Shown: in pieces, positions 1-6,681 of the stretch
Layout: the number at the start of each line of letters is the position of its first letter
Numbering within the stretch: the first letter of the stretch is position 1
Assembly (NCBI GenBank): GCA_002352665.1
Contig: DEIV01000130.1
Location: 1-12,842, forward strand
DNA length: 12,842 nucleotides
Direction: 5' to 3'
DNA from: Flavobacteriaceae bacterium UBA2765
GTDB lineage: Bacteria > Bacteroidota > Bacteroidia > Flavobacteriales > Flavobacteriaceae
The notes under the pieces: generated by a model
The model's input: only the letters and a program-made list of their open reading frames with translations
Databases searched by the model: none
What the model was told of the DNA's origin: nothing
Position numbers and translations under genes: made by a program

Positions 1-741
1 TTTAGCCATTTCTTGCTGTCCTTTTTTAGAGTTAAGATAGGCACCTTCCGTTTTGTTTGTTAAAAAGCCAGCCTCAATATAAACACTAGGCATAAATGTA
101 TTGCGAAGTACTAAAAACCCAGCTTGTTTTACCAATCTGTCATGTCTATCTAAATCATTGACAAAATTTTGTTGTATAATTGACGCCAGCACTAGGCTCT
201 GATCTAAAAATTCCTCTTGCATTAATGTTAAACCAATGACCGATTCAGGAGAGTTAGGATCAAAACCACCATAATTTTCTTGATAGTTGTCCTCTAATAA
301 TATTACTTGATTCTCTTTTTTGGCTATCTCAAAATTCCTATCATTTTCATGTAAACCTAGTACAAAAGTACCTGCCCCATGTACTGAGCTTTTAACAAAA
401 GCATCACAATGAACAGACATAAAAAGATCTGCCTTAGATTTTTGAGCAATATTACTTCTCTCATGTAATTCTAGAAAAGTATCGTCATCACGTGTGTATA
501 TCACTTCAATATTTTTATCATTTTCCAACAATTTACCAACGGCCAAAACAATTTTAAGTGAAATGTTCTTTTCCGAATAACCATTACCTGAATTTCCTGG
601 ATCTTTACCTCCATGACCTGCATCTAGTACTACTGTAAAGCTTTTCTGTGCAGTAACCGTATAGCTTTGAAAAACTGCTCCAATGATTAATAAGAAAAAT
701 ATTAAGCTTTGTACTTCTTTTTTAACTAAATTGTTACTCAT
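1..741 (-). CDS. N-acetylmuramoyl-L-alanine amidase (Amidase_3), 3'-truncated by window edge
   Basis: Zinc-dependent amidase that cuts the bond between MurNAc and L-Ala of the peptidoglycan stem peptide, acting in the periplasm during cell separation and wall turnover. Reading the minus strand from ATG at 741-739 gives 247 codons with no stop before the window edge. An N-terminal hydrophobic segment (about residues 13-30) ending in TAQ looks like a cleavable signal peptide. The Amidase_3 signature follows: DAGHGGKDPG (40-49, zinc ligand H43), E58 in SEKNISL, SVHCDA (109-114, ligand H111) and IEAGFLTN (222-229, catalytic E223). No AMIN domain precedes the catalytic domain. The missing C-terminus may carry an extra domain. 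It is divergent from lptD with a 115-bp shared spacer, which suits an envelope-biogenesis neighbourhood. The family call is secure; the specific paralogue (AmiA/B/C-like) cannot be assigned. Confidence 0.93.
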   Translation of the reverse strand, partial: MSNNLVKKEVQSLIFFLLIIGAVFQSYTVTAQKSFTVVLDAGHGGKDPGNSGNGYSEKNISLKIVLAVGKLLENDKNIEVIYTRDDDTFLELHERSNIAQKSKADLFMSVHCDAFVKSSVHGAGTFVLGLHENDRNFEIAKKENQVILLEDNYQENYGGFDPNSPESVIGLTLMQEEFLDQSLVLASIIQQNFVNDLDRHDRLVKQAGFLVLRNTFMPSVYIEAGFLTNKTEGAYLNSKKGQQEMAK

Positions 742-763
742 AAAAAATATAAATTATTAACTA

Positions 764-803
764 TTTTTTGGCTTAAGCCACTTAAAAAATATATGTAAGT
801 TTG
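764..803 (+). promoter_or_regulatory. Candidate promoter for lptD with embedded palindrome
   Basis: TAAGTTTG at 796-803 is an exact match to the Bacteroidota -7 element TAnnTTTG. A TTTG at 767-770 could be the -33 element, but the 25-bp spacer is slightly longer than the usual 17-23. A perfect 12-bp palindrome, TGGCTTAAGCCA (769-780), overlaps the edge of the putative -33 box and could be an operator. Transcription from about 810 would leave a leader of about 45 nt before the TTG start at 857. The motif matches are seen directly; promoter function is inferred. Confidence 0.4.
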
Positions 804-856
804 TAAATTCAAAAACTAAGCCAATTTTAACGTTTACAAAAATACTATTTATAGCA

Positions 857-3538
857 TTGCATACAAATTTTAAGCATATAGTTTTTGTAATCCTCTTTTT
901 TGGTATGGGTTGTCAATTTGTATTCAGTCAAATTACAACTCAAAAAAGAGATGCCTTAGAGCCAGTTAAAAGTATTCCTATTGTTATTAAAGGAACAACT
1001 ATTGATACTGCCATTGAACTGGTAGATGTTAAGCCTGTTTTCACCCAAGATTCCTCAAAATTAGATGCTACAAAATCTAGAGAATTTCTAGATGATATAA
1101 TTAAGAAAACAGCAACTGACTACATTAAAAATGATTTTGTCAATAAAAAAGCAACTTTATATAACAATGCCGAATTATATTATCAAGACATAGAGCTTAA
1201 AGCAGGGATAATAATTATTGATTATGATAAAAGTTTGGCCTATGCCAAAGGTATTCTTGATAGTTTAAACAATTATAATCAAAAACCAACTTTTAAACAA
1301 GGTGATCAAGAAAGTGAACAAGATTCTTTGATTTATAATTTTAAAAATGAAAAGGCAATCATTTACAATACAAGAACTGAACAAGAAGGAGGAGTCATTG
1401 TAAGAGGAGAAATTACAAAACGTGAAAATGACTCTGTTTTTTATGTGGACAAAGCCCATTTTACCACTTCCACCAAAGACAAGCCAGATTATGAAATTGT
1501 GACAAAGAATATTAAAATGGTACCTGGAAAAAAAATTGTGGGTGGCCTGTCTCAGTTGTATTTAGCAGCTGTGCCTACCCCTGCCATTTTACCATTTTTT
1601 TATGTGCCATTGACCAAAGAGCGATCGGTCTCGGGTTTTTTAATCCCCACTTGGGGGCAAAATAATAATCAGGGTTATTTCTTACAAAATGGCGGTTACT
1701 ATTTTGCTATTAGTGATTATGTTGACCTAGCTGTGTTAGGAGATGTTTACACCAATGGTAGTTGGGCAACTCGTTTTGAATCTAATTATGCCAAACGCTA
1801 TAAATTTAGTGGAAACTTTAGTTTGCGTTTTGAAAATTTAATTACGGGACAACGCGGATTTGAAAATTTTAGTAAAAGAAATAATTTTTATGTAAGATGG
1901 TCTCATAGTCAATCACAACAGTCTAGTCCAAATTCACGTTTTTCATCATCTGTAAATTTAGGAAGTAGTCAATATTTTAGGGAATCTTTAAACGAATTTA
2001 ACATTGCACAAAATGTAACCAATACATTTAGCTCGTCTATATCTTATTATAAAAAATTTGTGGGTACGCCTTTTAATATGAGTTTATCATTAAGTCACAC
2101 ACAGAATACTAATACGGAGCAGATAGATATGACCTTACCTTCATTGCAGTTAACTATGGATAGAATCTATCCTTTAGCTCCAAAATCAGGAGCTAAAAAG
2201 AATGCCTTACAAAATATAGGATTAAGCTATAATTTTGATGCTCAAAATAAAGTGACCACCACAGATGAGCTGTTTTTTAAACCTGGAATGTTTGATAAAG
2301 CTCGTTCTGGAGCAAAACACACCATATCTGCCAGTACAAATTTAAAAGCATTAAAATTTATAACCCTTTCACCAAGTGTTAATTATAATGAAGTTTGGTA
2401 TTTAAAAACGATTGATCAGAATTATAATCCAGAAGAGAATATTGTAGAAAAAGATACTGTAAATAAATTTGATGCTTTTAGAGAGTATTCTGGTGGTATT
2501 TCTGCTTCTACTACTGTTTACGGAATGTTTAACTTTAAAAAAGGAAGGCTCCAAGCCATTAGACATGTGATGAGACCTTCGGTATCTTTTAATTACAGAC
2601 CTGATTTTAGTTTTTATTACGATGAAGTACAGCAAAATGAAGATGAAGATGATGTAAAAGAGTTTAGTCGTTTTGAAGGTGGTATTTTTAGTGCACCGTC
2701 AAGAGGATTATCAAGTAGTATTGGTTTTGTACTTAACAATACTTTTGAGGCTAAAATGATGTCTAAAGATTCTACAGTTGTTGAACCTGAAAAAATCAAA
2801 CTTTTAAATAATCTTAACTTTTCAACCAGCTATAATATTGCTGCCGACTCATTAAATTGGTCTCCTGTTAGAATGACTATGGGTACTACAATTTTAGACG
2901 ATAAACTAAGTTTAAATGGAGGTGCAACTTTAGATCCTTATGCTATAAATGCCAGTGGTAGAAAAATAAACACTTTCAATATCAATAATGGCGGTAGTTT
3001 GTTTAGATTAACCAGAGCAAATTTATCTGCCAGTTATTCTATTTCTAGTGATATGTTTAACAAAAAAGATGAAGACAAGAAAAAAGGCACGAGCAGAGCT
3101 GGTGCTGACGACGATAGTCTTTTTGGTACCGACATTACCACAAGAAATACAGAGGATGATCAAGAAGAAAGCAAAACCAAGGTAGCAAAACTCTATGGAG
3201 CTACACTTCCATGGAAATTAAGTTTACGATATAATATGACCTATTCAAATGCAAATAGACAGAGTGAAATATCTAATAATTCGCTACAATTTTCAGGAAA
3301 TATAGAATTGTCACCCAAATGGAGTCTAGGGCTCTCCTCGGGATATGACTTTAAAAATAAAGGAATTACTTTTACCAATTTAAGTTTTGAACGCGATTTA
3401 GACAGTTGGCGAATGAGTTTTAATTGGGTGCCATTTGGAAATAGCACTACTTATTATTTCTTTATTGGCGTTAAATCATCTGTATTACAAGATATTAAAT
3501 ACGACAAGCGTAAAGTTCCAGATAGAAGGTTATTTTAA
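857..3538 (+). CDS. lptD: LPS-assembly outer-membrane protein LptD (TTG start)
   Basis: Outer-membrane beta-barrel that inserts lipopolysaccharide into the outer leaflet, the last step of the Lpt pathway. The 893-aa length is normal for the flavobacterial form. A signal peptide covers about residues 1-25 (hydrophobic VFVILFFGMG, cleavage near FSQ). An OstA-like beta-jellyroll region follows (about 95-235, with alternating strands such as AELYYQDIELKAG and GGVIVRGEI). The barrel begins near the conserved-looking FFYVPLTKERSVSGFLIPTWG (247-267) and runs to the C-terminal Phe893, with dense alternating aromatic strands. Two acidic insertions (about 591-601 and 734-775) look like flexible loops. 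The start codon is TTG; the frame is open upstream to 761 but holds no ATG or GTG, and the candidate promoter overlaps that stretch. The neighbours are the divergent amidase and downstream ridA. Family assignment is strong; the exact start is less sure. Confidence 0.9.
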   Translation: MHTNFKHIVFVILFFGMGCQFVFSQITTQKRDALEPVKSIPIVIKGTTIDTAIELVDVKPVFTQDSSKLDATKSREFLDDIIKKTATDYIKNDFVNKKATLYNNAELYYQDIELKAGIIIIDYDKSLAYAKGILDSLNNYNQKPTFKQGDQESEQDSLIYNFKNEKAIIYNTRTEQEGGVIVRGEITKRENDSVFYVDKAHFTTSTKDKPDYEIVTKNIKMVPGKKIVGGLSQLYLAAVPTPAILPFFYVPLTKERSVSGFLIPTWGQNNNQGYFLQNGGYYFAISDYVDLAVLGDVYTNGSWATRFESNYAKRYKFSGNFSLRFENLITGQRGFENFSKRNNFYVRWSHSQSQQSSPNSRFSSSVNLGSSQYFRESLNEFNIAQNVTNTFSSSISYYKKFVGTPFNMSLSLSHTQNTNTEQIDMTLPSLQLTMDRIYPLAPKSGAKKNALQNIGLSYNFDAQNKVTTTDELFFKPGMFDKARSGAKHTISASTNLKALKFITLSPSVNYNEVWYLKTIDQNYNPEENIVEKDTVNKFDAFREYSGGISASTTVYGMFNFKKGRLQAIRHVMRPSVSFNYRPDFSFYYDEVQQNEDEDDVKEFSRFEGGIFSAPSRGLSSSIGFVLNNTFEAKMMSKDSTVVEPEKIKLLNNLNFSTSYNIAADSLNWSPVRMTMGTTILDDKLSLNGGATLDPYAINASGRKINTFNINNGGSLFRLTRANLSASYSISSDMFNKKDEDKKKGTSRAGADDDSLFGTDITTRNTEDDQEESKTKVAKLYGATLPWKLSLRYNMTYSNANRQSEISNNSLQFSGNIELSPKWSLGLSSGYDFKNKGITFTNLSFERDLDSWRMSFNWVPFGNSTTYYFFIGVKSSVLQDIKYDKRKVPDRRLF

Positions 3539-3587
3539 AAACAAAATTTGAAATTCATAATAGTAAAACCTCTTAAAAATAGAAATT

Positions 3588-3968
3588 ATGAAAAAAATTA
3601 TCACAACTTCAGAGGCTCCTGCTCCAATTGGCCCATATAACCAAGCGGTACTAACCAATAATATGCTATTTATATCTGGTCAAATTGCCTTTCATCCTGA
3701 AACCAAATTACTGATTTTAGATGATATAACTACTGAAACCAAACAAGTTATGGAAAATTTAAAGGTAATATTAGCAGCGGCAGAAATGACCTTTGAAAAT
3801 GTAGTGAAAGCTTCAATTTTTATTGCAGATATGAATGATTTTGCCAATATTAATGAAGTCTATGGTTCTTATTTTAATGATAAAACGGCTCCGGCAAGAG
3901 AAACGGTTCAGGTAGCTTGTTTACCTAAAAATGTAAATGTTGAGATTTCAATGATTGCTACCATATAG
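3588..3968 (+). CDS. ridA: RidA family enamine/imine deaminase
   Basis: A 126-aa YjgF/YER057c/UK114 (RidA) protein, the normal full length. The family hydrolyses reactive 2-aminoacrylate and related enamines/imines released by PLP enzymes, protecting the cell from damage; it works as a cytosolic trimer. Visible family features are APAPIGPYNQAV (10-21, with Y17), SGQIA (30-34), the helix around ENLKVILAAAEM (56-67) and APARETVQVA (101-110), where R104 matches the substrate-carboxylate-binding arginine of RidA. E119 in NVEISMIA matches the conserved glutamate. The position of the cysteine two residues after the Arg in E. coli RidA is Thr here. The gene lies 49 bp after lptD with no clear promoter or terminator between, so cotranscription is likely. 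ATG start at 3588; no alternative is needed. Confidence 0.94.
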   Translation: MKKIITTSEAPAPIGPYNQAVLTNNMLFISGQIAFHPETKLLILDDITTETKQVMENLKVILAAAEMTFENVVKASIFIADMNDFANINEVYGSYFNDKTAPARETVQVACLPKNVNVEISMIATI

Positions 3969-4286
3969 CACAAATTAATAAGCCTGATACAGCAGGATAG
4001 GATTTGTAGGTAAGGGTACCTTTTGTATACTACATAAACATAGTAACATCAATCCATCAGGTTTATGTGGATGTTTTTCTATTGGTCTCTAAAAAAACAA
4101 TACTTAATCAGAATTCCCTTCAGCTACTCTTGATACTATATGAGCATCACCTCATAAAGGTTCTGAATGTGATTTTGTAATATTAAATCCGAATTTTCCA
4201 CTTTTACTGCCGAAATTTAATAGTGTTGAATGCTATTTTTATTACTGAAAATAGAAGAACATTGTTAAAATTAATTTAAATGCTAA
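3969..4286. other. Relic-like intergenic spacer between ridA and the BadF-type kinase
   Basis: No intact gene is supported in these 318 bp. G+C of 3961-4260 is about 31% by direct count, close to coding sequence here and well above the about 20% of the 5161-5460 spacer. On the minus strand one frame gives protein-like segments broken by stops, the longest being 37 codons (4088-3978, containing KHPHKPDGLMLLCLC), with upstream pieces such as GDAHIVSRVAEGNSD in the same frame. A plus-strand frame is open for 56 codons (4010-4177) without an ATG. An imperfect stem pairs 4030-4039 with 4061-4070 (core ACATAAAC/GTTTATGT, 21-nt loop). Decayed gene, dispersed repeat or transcribed spacer are all possible. 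Confidence 0.35.
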
Positions 4287-5147
4287 TCATTTATTATGAC
4301 TAGTGTGATAACTTAGCAAACCTTCGATCGGTCGCTTTACAAAATTACCCACGGTAAAGCCCATTTCCTTTGCCACTTCTTTAATTTCTTCTTGCGAGAA
4401 AAATGCAATGGACCCTGCAAAGTGAACGGGTACGGTTTTTAATTCTTCTTCAAACTGAAAGATCATATTTCTGGCAAAAACTCTAATCCCCTCTTTTATG
4501 AGATCAACTATATATTTATCGTCTTTATGAAAGAACATAAATTCAGCAAAAGATGCCAAATAAGCATTCGGATTTGGCTTTTTATAGATGTTATACTTTA
4601 CAAAATCAGCTTTCATATTATATCTTTCTGCAAATGACACTCTTAAACTTTCCGGCATATGATTAAAATAATAATCTCTAATCATTTGTTTACCAAAATA
4701 ATTACCACTGGCGTCATCCATTAAAATATAACCTAAAGACTTTACTTTTTGATGGGCAATTTTTCCATCAAAATAGGTACAGTTAGAGCCGGTGCCTAAA
4801 ATACAAACCACGGCAGGCTCATCATTTTCAATGGTGGAATATACCGCAGCTAAAGTATCTTCTTCCACTTGTACTTTAGCATTGGGAAATTCTAATTCCA
4901 ACACTTGTTTTAAGGCTTTTTGAGGCCCTTCTGTGCCACAACCTGCTCCGTAAAAAAAAATTTTCTCTACTTCAGATTTATGTAAATTCAAAAATTCATT
5001 TTCATGAATTCTATCCATTAATTCTTCGGGGGATAGTATTGCAGGGTTTAACCCCTTTGTTCTTAATTTTTCAAATAATTGTATTCCATTTTTATCTACT
5101 GCAATCCAATCACATTTAGTAGAACCTCCATCAGTTATAAATATCAT
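4287..5147 (-). CDS. BadF/BadG/BcrA/BcrD-type ATPase, N-acetylglucosamine kinase-like
   Basis: A 286-aa ASKHA-fold sugar kinase of the BadF family, the size range of NAGK-type N-acetylhexosamine kinases. The phosphate-1 loop is DGGSTKCDW (6-14), with an acidic D97 in EEDTLAA, phosphate-2 loop GTGSNC (118-123), GYILMDDASG (139-148) and an adenosine-motif candidate VHFAGSIAFF (241-250). From the family, it is expected to phosphorylate an amino sugar, likely GlcNAc or a related wall-derived sugar, in the cytoplasm with ATP. That would suit recycling of peptidoglycan sugars, but the substrate cannot be read from sequence. The start is ATG at 5147-5145 and the stop is TGA. It stands alone: the gene to its right is divergent and ridA to its left is convergent. 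No clear TAnnTTTG promoter was found. Confidence 0.85.
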   Translation of the reverse strand: MIFITDGGSTKCDWIAVDKNGIQLFEKLRTKGLNPAILSPEELMDRIHENEFLNLHKSEVEKIFFYGAGCGTEGPQKALKQVLELEFPNAKVQVEEDTLAAVYSTIENDEPAVVCILGTGSNCTYFDGKIAHQKVKSLGYILMDDASGNYFGKQMIRDYYFNHMPESLRVSFAERYNMKADFVKYNIYKKPNPNAYLASFAEFMFFHKDDKYIVDLIKEGIRVFARNMIFQFEEELKTVPVHFAGSIAFFSQEEIKEVAKEMGFTVGNFVKRPIEGLLSYHTSHNK

Positions 5148-5506
5148 AGTTAGAATTTAGAATTGTAAAATTAAGGAACTGTTTTCACAATGAATAAAAA
5201 AAATATTATTATTTATAATTGTTTAAATACTGGTTGATAACTAATTCTTCAAATGTAGTGAATAGGTAAAAATATTATTATTTTTAACATTGAATATGAA
5301 GTTGTGAGCTACTCAAATATAAAAATTCCTTTCCCCCTTAAAAAGTCTTGAATTATTTTATTCAAGACTTTTATATTTTAACTTATTTGATCATTAATTT
5401 AACATTACTATAACTACTTGTAATTTAAGTTATAACTAATTTGTTGTCATTATAATTTCAATCTTAATTAATTTCTAACTTAATAATCACTTAATACCAG
5501 ACTATT
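5148..5506. other. A/T-rich divergent spacer with an orphan hairpin
   Basis: This 359-bp region lies between the starts of the minus-strand kinase and the plus-strand DUF2911 gene. It contains no ORF with coding character. G+C over 5161-5460 is about 20%. Its main landmark is the 12-bp perfect inverted repeat at 5341-5372, annotated separately. A 10-bp palindrome AGTTATAACT occurs at 5428-5437, and a short C-rich patch (ttcctttcccccttaaaaa) sits just left of the hairpin. No exact TAnnTTTG element was found in either direction, so the promoters of both flanking genes remain unlocated. Confidence 0.5.
5341..5372. terminator. Orphan terminator-like hairpin in divergent spacer
   Basis: AAAAGTCTTGAA (5341-5352) is perfectly complementary to TTCAAGACTTTT (5361-5372) across an 8-nt loop, giving a 12-bp stem flanked by A and T runs, the shape of an intrinsic terminator on either strand. 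Neither flanking gene reads into it from its 3' side: the left gene is minus-strand and the right gene starts downstream. It may therefore end a short unannotated transcript, act as a leader attenuator, or be a leftover. The structure is certain; the function is inferred. Confidence 0.5.
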
Positions 5507-6619
5507 ATGAAAAATTTAAGCAAAAAAATCATCTTTACATGTATTGCATTTGTAGGCTTTTTATTATCAGCTTCTTCAATACACGGACAATTAAACACAC
5601 CACGTGGGAGTCAAAAAGCCACAGTTAAACAAACCGTTGGAATCACAACAGTTGCCATTACCTATTCAAGACCCAGTGTTAAAGACCGCGAAATTTGGGG
5701 AAAACTAGTGCCTTATGGCATGAACAATCTTGGATTTGGAACTGCTAAAGAATCTCCTTGGCGTGCAGGAGCTGACGAAAATACCATTATTAAATTTACT
5801 GATAATGTAACTGTTGAAGGTAAACCATTAAAAGCAGGTAAATATGGCTTACATATGGTTATTAAAGAAAATGGTGAAGCTGATATAATATTTTCAAATA
5901 ACAGTGTTTCTTGGGGCAGTTACTTTTACAATCCTGATGAAGATGCATTAATCGTTACTGTAAAGACAAATGAAACTTCTCATAAAGAATTATTAACTTA
6001 TGAATTTATAGATGTACAACCAACATCTACTACTGCCGCGTTAATTTGGGAAAAAAAAGAAATTCCTTTTAAAATTGAAGCTGCCGTATCAGATATTGTA
6101 TTGGCTGATATCAGAAAAAAAATGCAAGGTCAGGATGGATTTAGCAGAACAAATTGGGAAAATGCCGCAAACTACGCCTTGAATAATGGTGGTGATTTAA
6201 ATGAAGCCATGCAATGGATAGATGCTGCTATTAGTGGACAGTTTTTTAGTCAAAAAACTTTCAATAATCAGTTTATAAAATCACAAATTCTAGCCAAGCA
6301 GGGGAAAGTTGATGAAAGTTTAAGTCTACAAGAAAAGTTAATTTCAACCGCTAATGTAAATCAATTAAACACCATTGGATATCAATTTTTAACAAATAAA
6401 AAAGTTAAAAAAGCGATAGAAATTTTTAAACTTAACATTAAAAATAATCCAACGAATGCGAATGCTTATGATAGTTTGGGTGAAGGTTATAGAACCAAAG
6501 GAGATAAGAAAAATGCTATAAAAAATTATAAAAAATCTCTCACGTTAAATCCAGCTCCGGCATTAAAGGCAAATTCCATTAAAATGCTAAAAGAATTGGG
6601 TGTGGATTACGAAGGGTAG
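5507..6619 (+). CDS. Exported DUF2911 domain protein with C-terminal TPR repeats
   Basis: A 370-aa protein of unknown function. Residues 1-27 are a signal peptide (KK, then IIFTCIAFVGFLLSAS, cleavage at IHG/Q), so it is probably periplasmic. The DUF2911 domain spans about 30-180, with its hallmark stretches ITYSRPSVKDREIWG (51-65), PWRAGADENT (84-93), AGKYGLHM (110-117) and SWGSYFYNP (135-143). A linker leads to an alpha-helical C-terminal half with about two TPR units, the clearest at 317-350 (NANAYDSLGEGYRTKGD, ending LNP), preceded by a weaker one at about 285-316. TPRs usually mediate protein contacts; the DUF2911 fold has no assigned reaction that I know of. It is monocistronic, with a strong terminator 14 bp after the stop. 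ATG at 5507 is the obvious start because the signal peptide begins immediately. Confidence 0.88.
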   Translation: MKNLSKKIIFTCIAFVGFLLSASSIHGQLNTPRGSQKATVKQTVGITTVAITYSRPSVKDREIWGKLVPYGMNNLGFGTAKESPWRAGADENTIIKFTDNVTVEGKPLKAGKYGLHMVIKENGEADIIFSNNSVSWGSYFYNPDEDALIVTVKTNETSHKELLTYEFIDVQPTSTTAALIWEKKEIPFKIEAAVSDIVLADIRKKMQGQDGFSRTNWENAANYALNNGGDLNEAMQWIDAAISGQFFSQKTFNNQFIKSQILAKQGKVDESLSLQEKLISTANVNQLNTIGYQFLTNKKVKKAIEIFKLNIKNNPTNANAYDSLGEGYRTKGDKKNAIKNYKKSLTLNPAPALKANSIKMLKELGVDYEG

Positions 6620-6632
6620 TAAAAAAATTGAT

Positions 6633-6665
6633 TGTAAACTGTCCCCTTTTAGGGGGCGGTTTACA
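6633..6665. terminator. Bidirectional intrinsic terminator between convergent genes
   Basis: A 14-bp stem pairs 6633-6646 (TGTAAACTGTCCCC) with 6652-6665 (GGGGGCGGTTTACA) around a 5-nt loop; two pairs are G-U wobbles on the plus-strand RNA. A T-rich run follows at 6666-6680 and an A run precedes at 6621-6627, so it can stop both the DUF2911 transcript (+) and the recG transcript (-). Its G/C-rich core is conspicuous in this A/T-rich sequence. Confidence 0.85.
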
Positions 6666-6681
6666 TATTTTTCTTTTATTT

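Noticed and set aside
902..930. Possible lipobox (GMGC) in the LptD signal peptide
   Set aside because: There is no Leu/Val/Ile at -3 relative to the Cys, and LptD is a barrel protein with a type I cleavage site at FSQ.
4030..4070. Hairpin CTACATAAAC/GTTTATGTGG as an intrinsic terminator of ridA
   Set aside because: The 21-nt loop is long, the stem is A/T-rich and the following T run is short and interrupted; kept only as a note on the spacer.
4233..4254. CTATTTT/AAAATAG inverted repeat downstream of the kinase gene
   Set aside because: Seven A/T-rich pairs are expected by chance in this composition, with no convincing T tract on the minus strand.
5428..5437. Palindrome AGTTATAACT upstream of the DUF2911 gene
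   Set aside because: Short and A/T-rich; no supporting second copy or promoter alignment.
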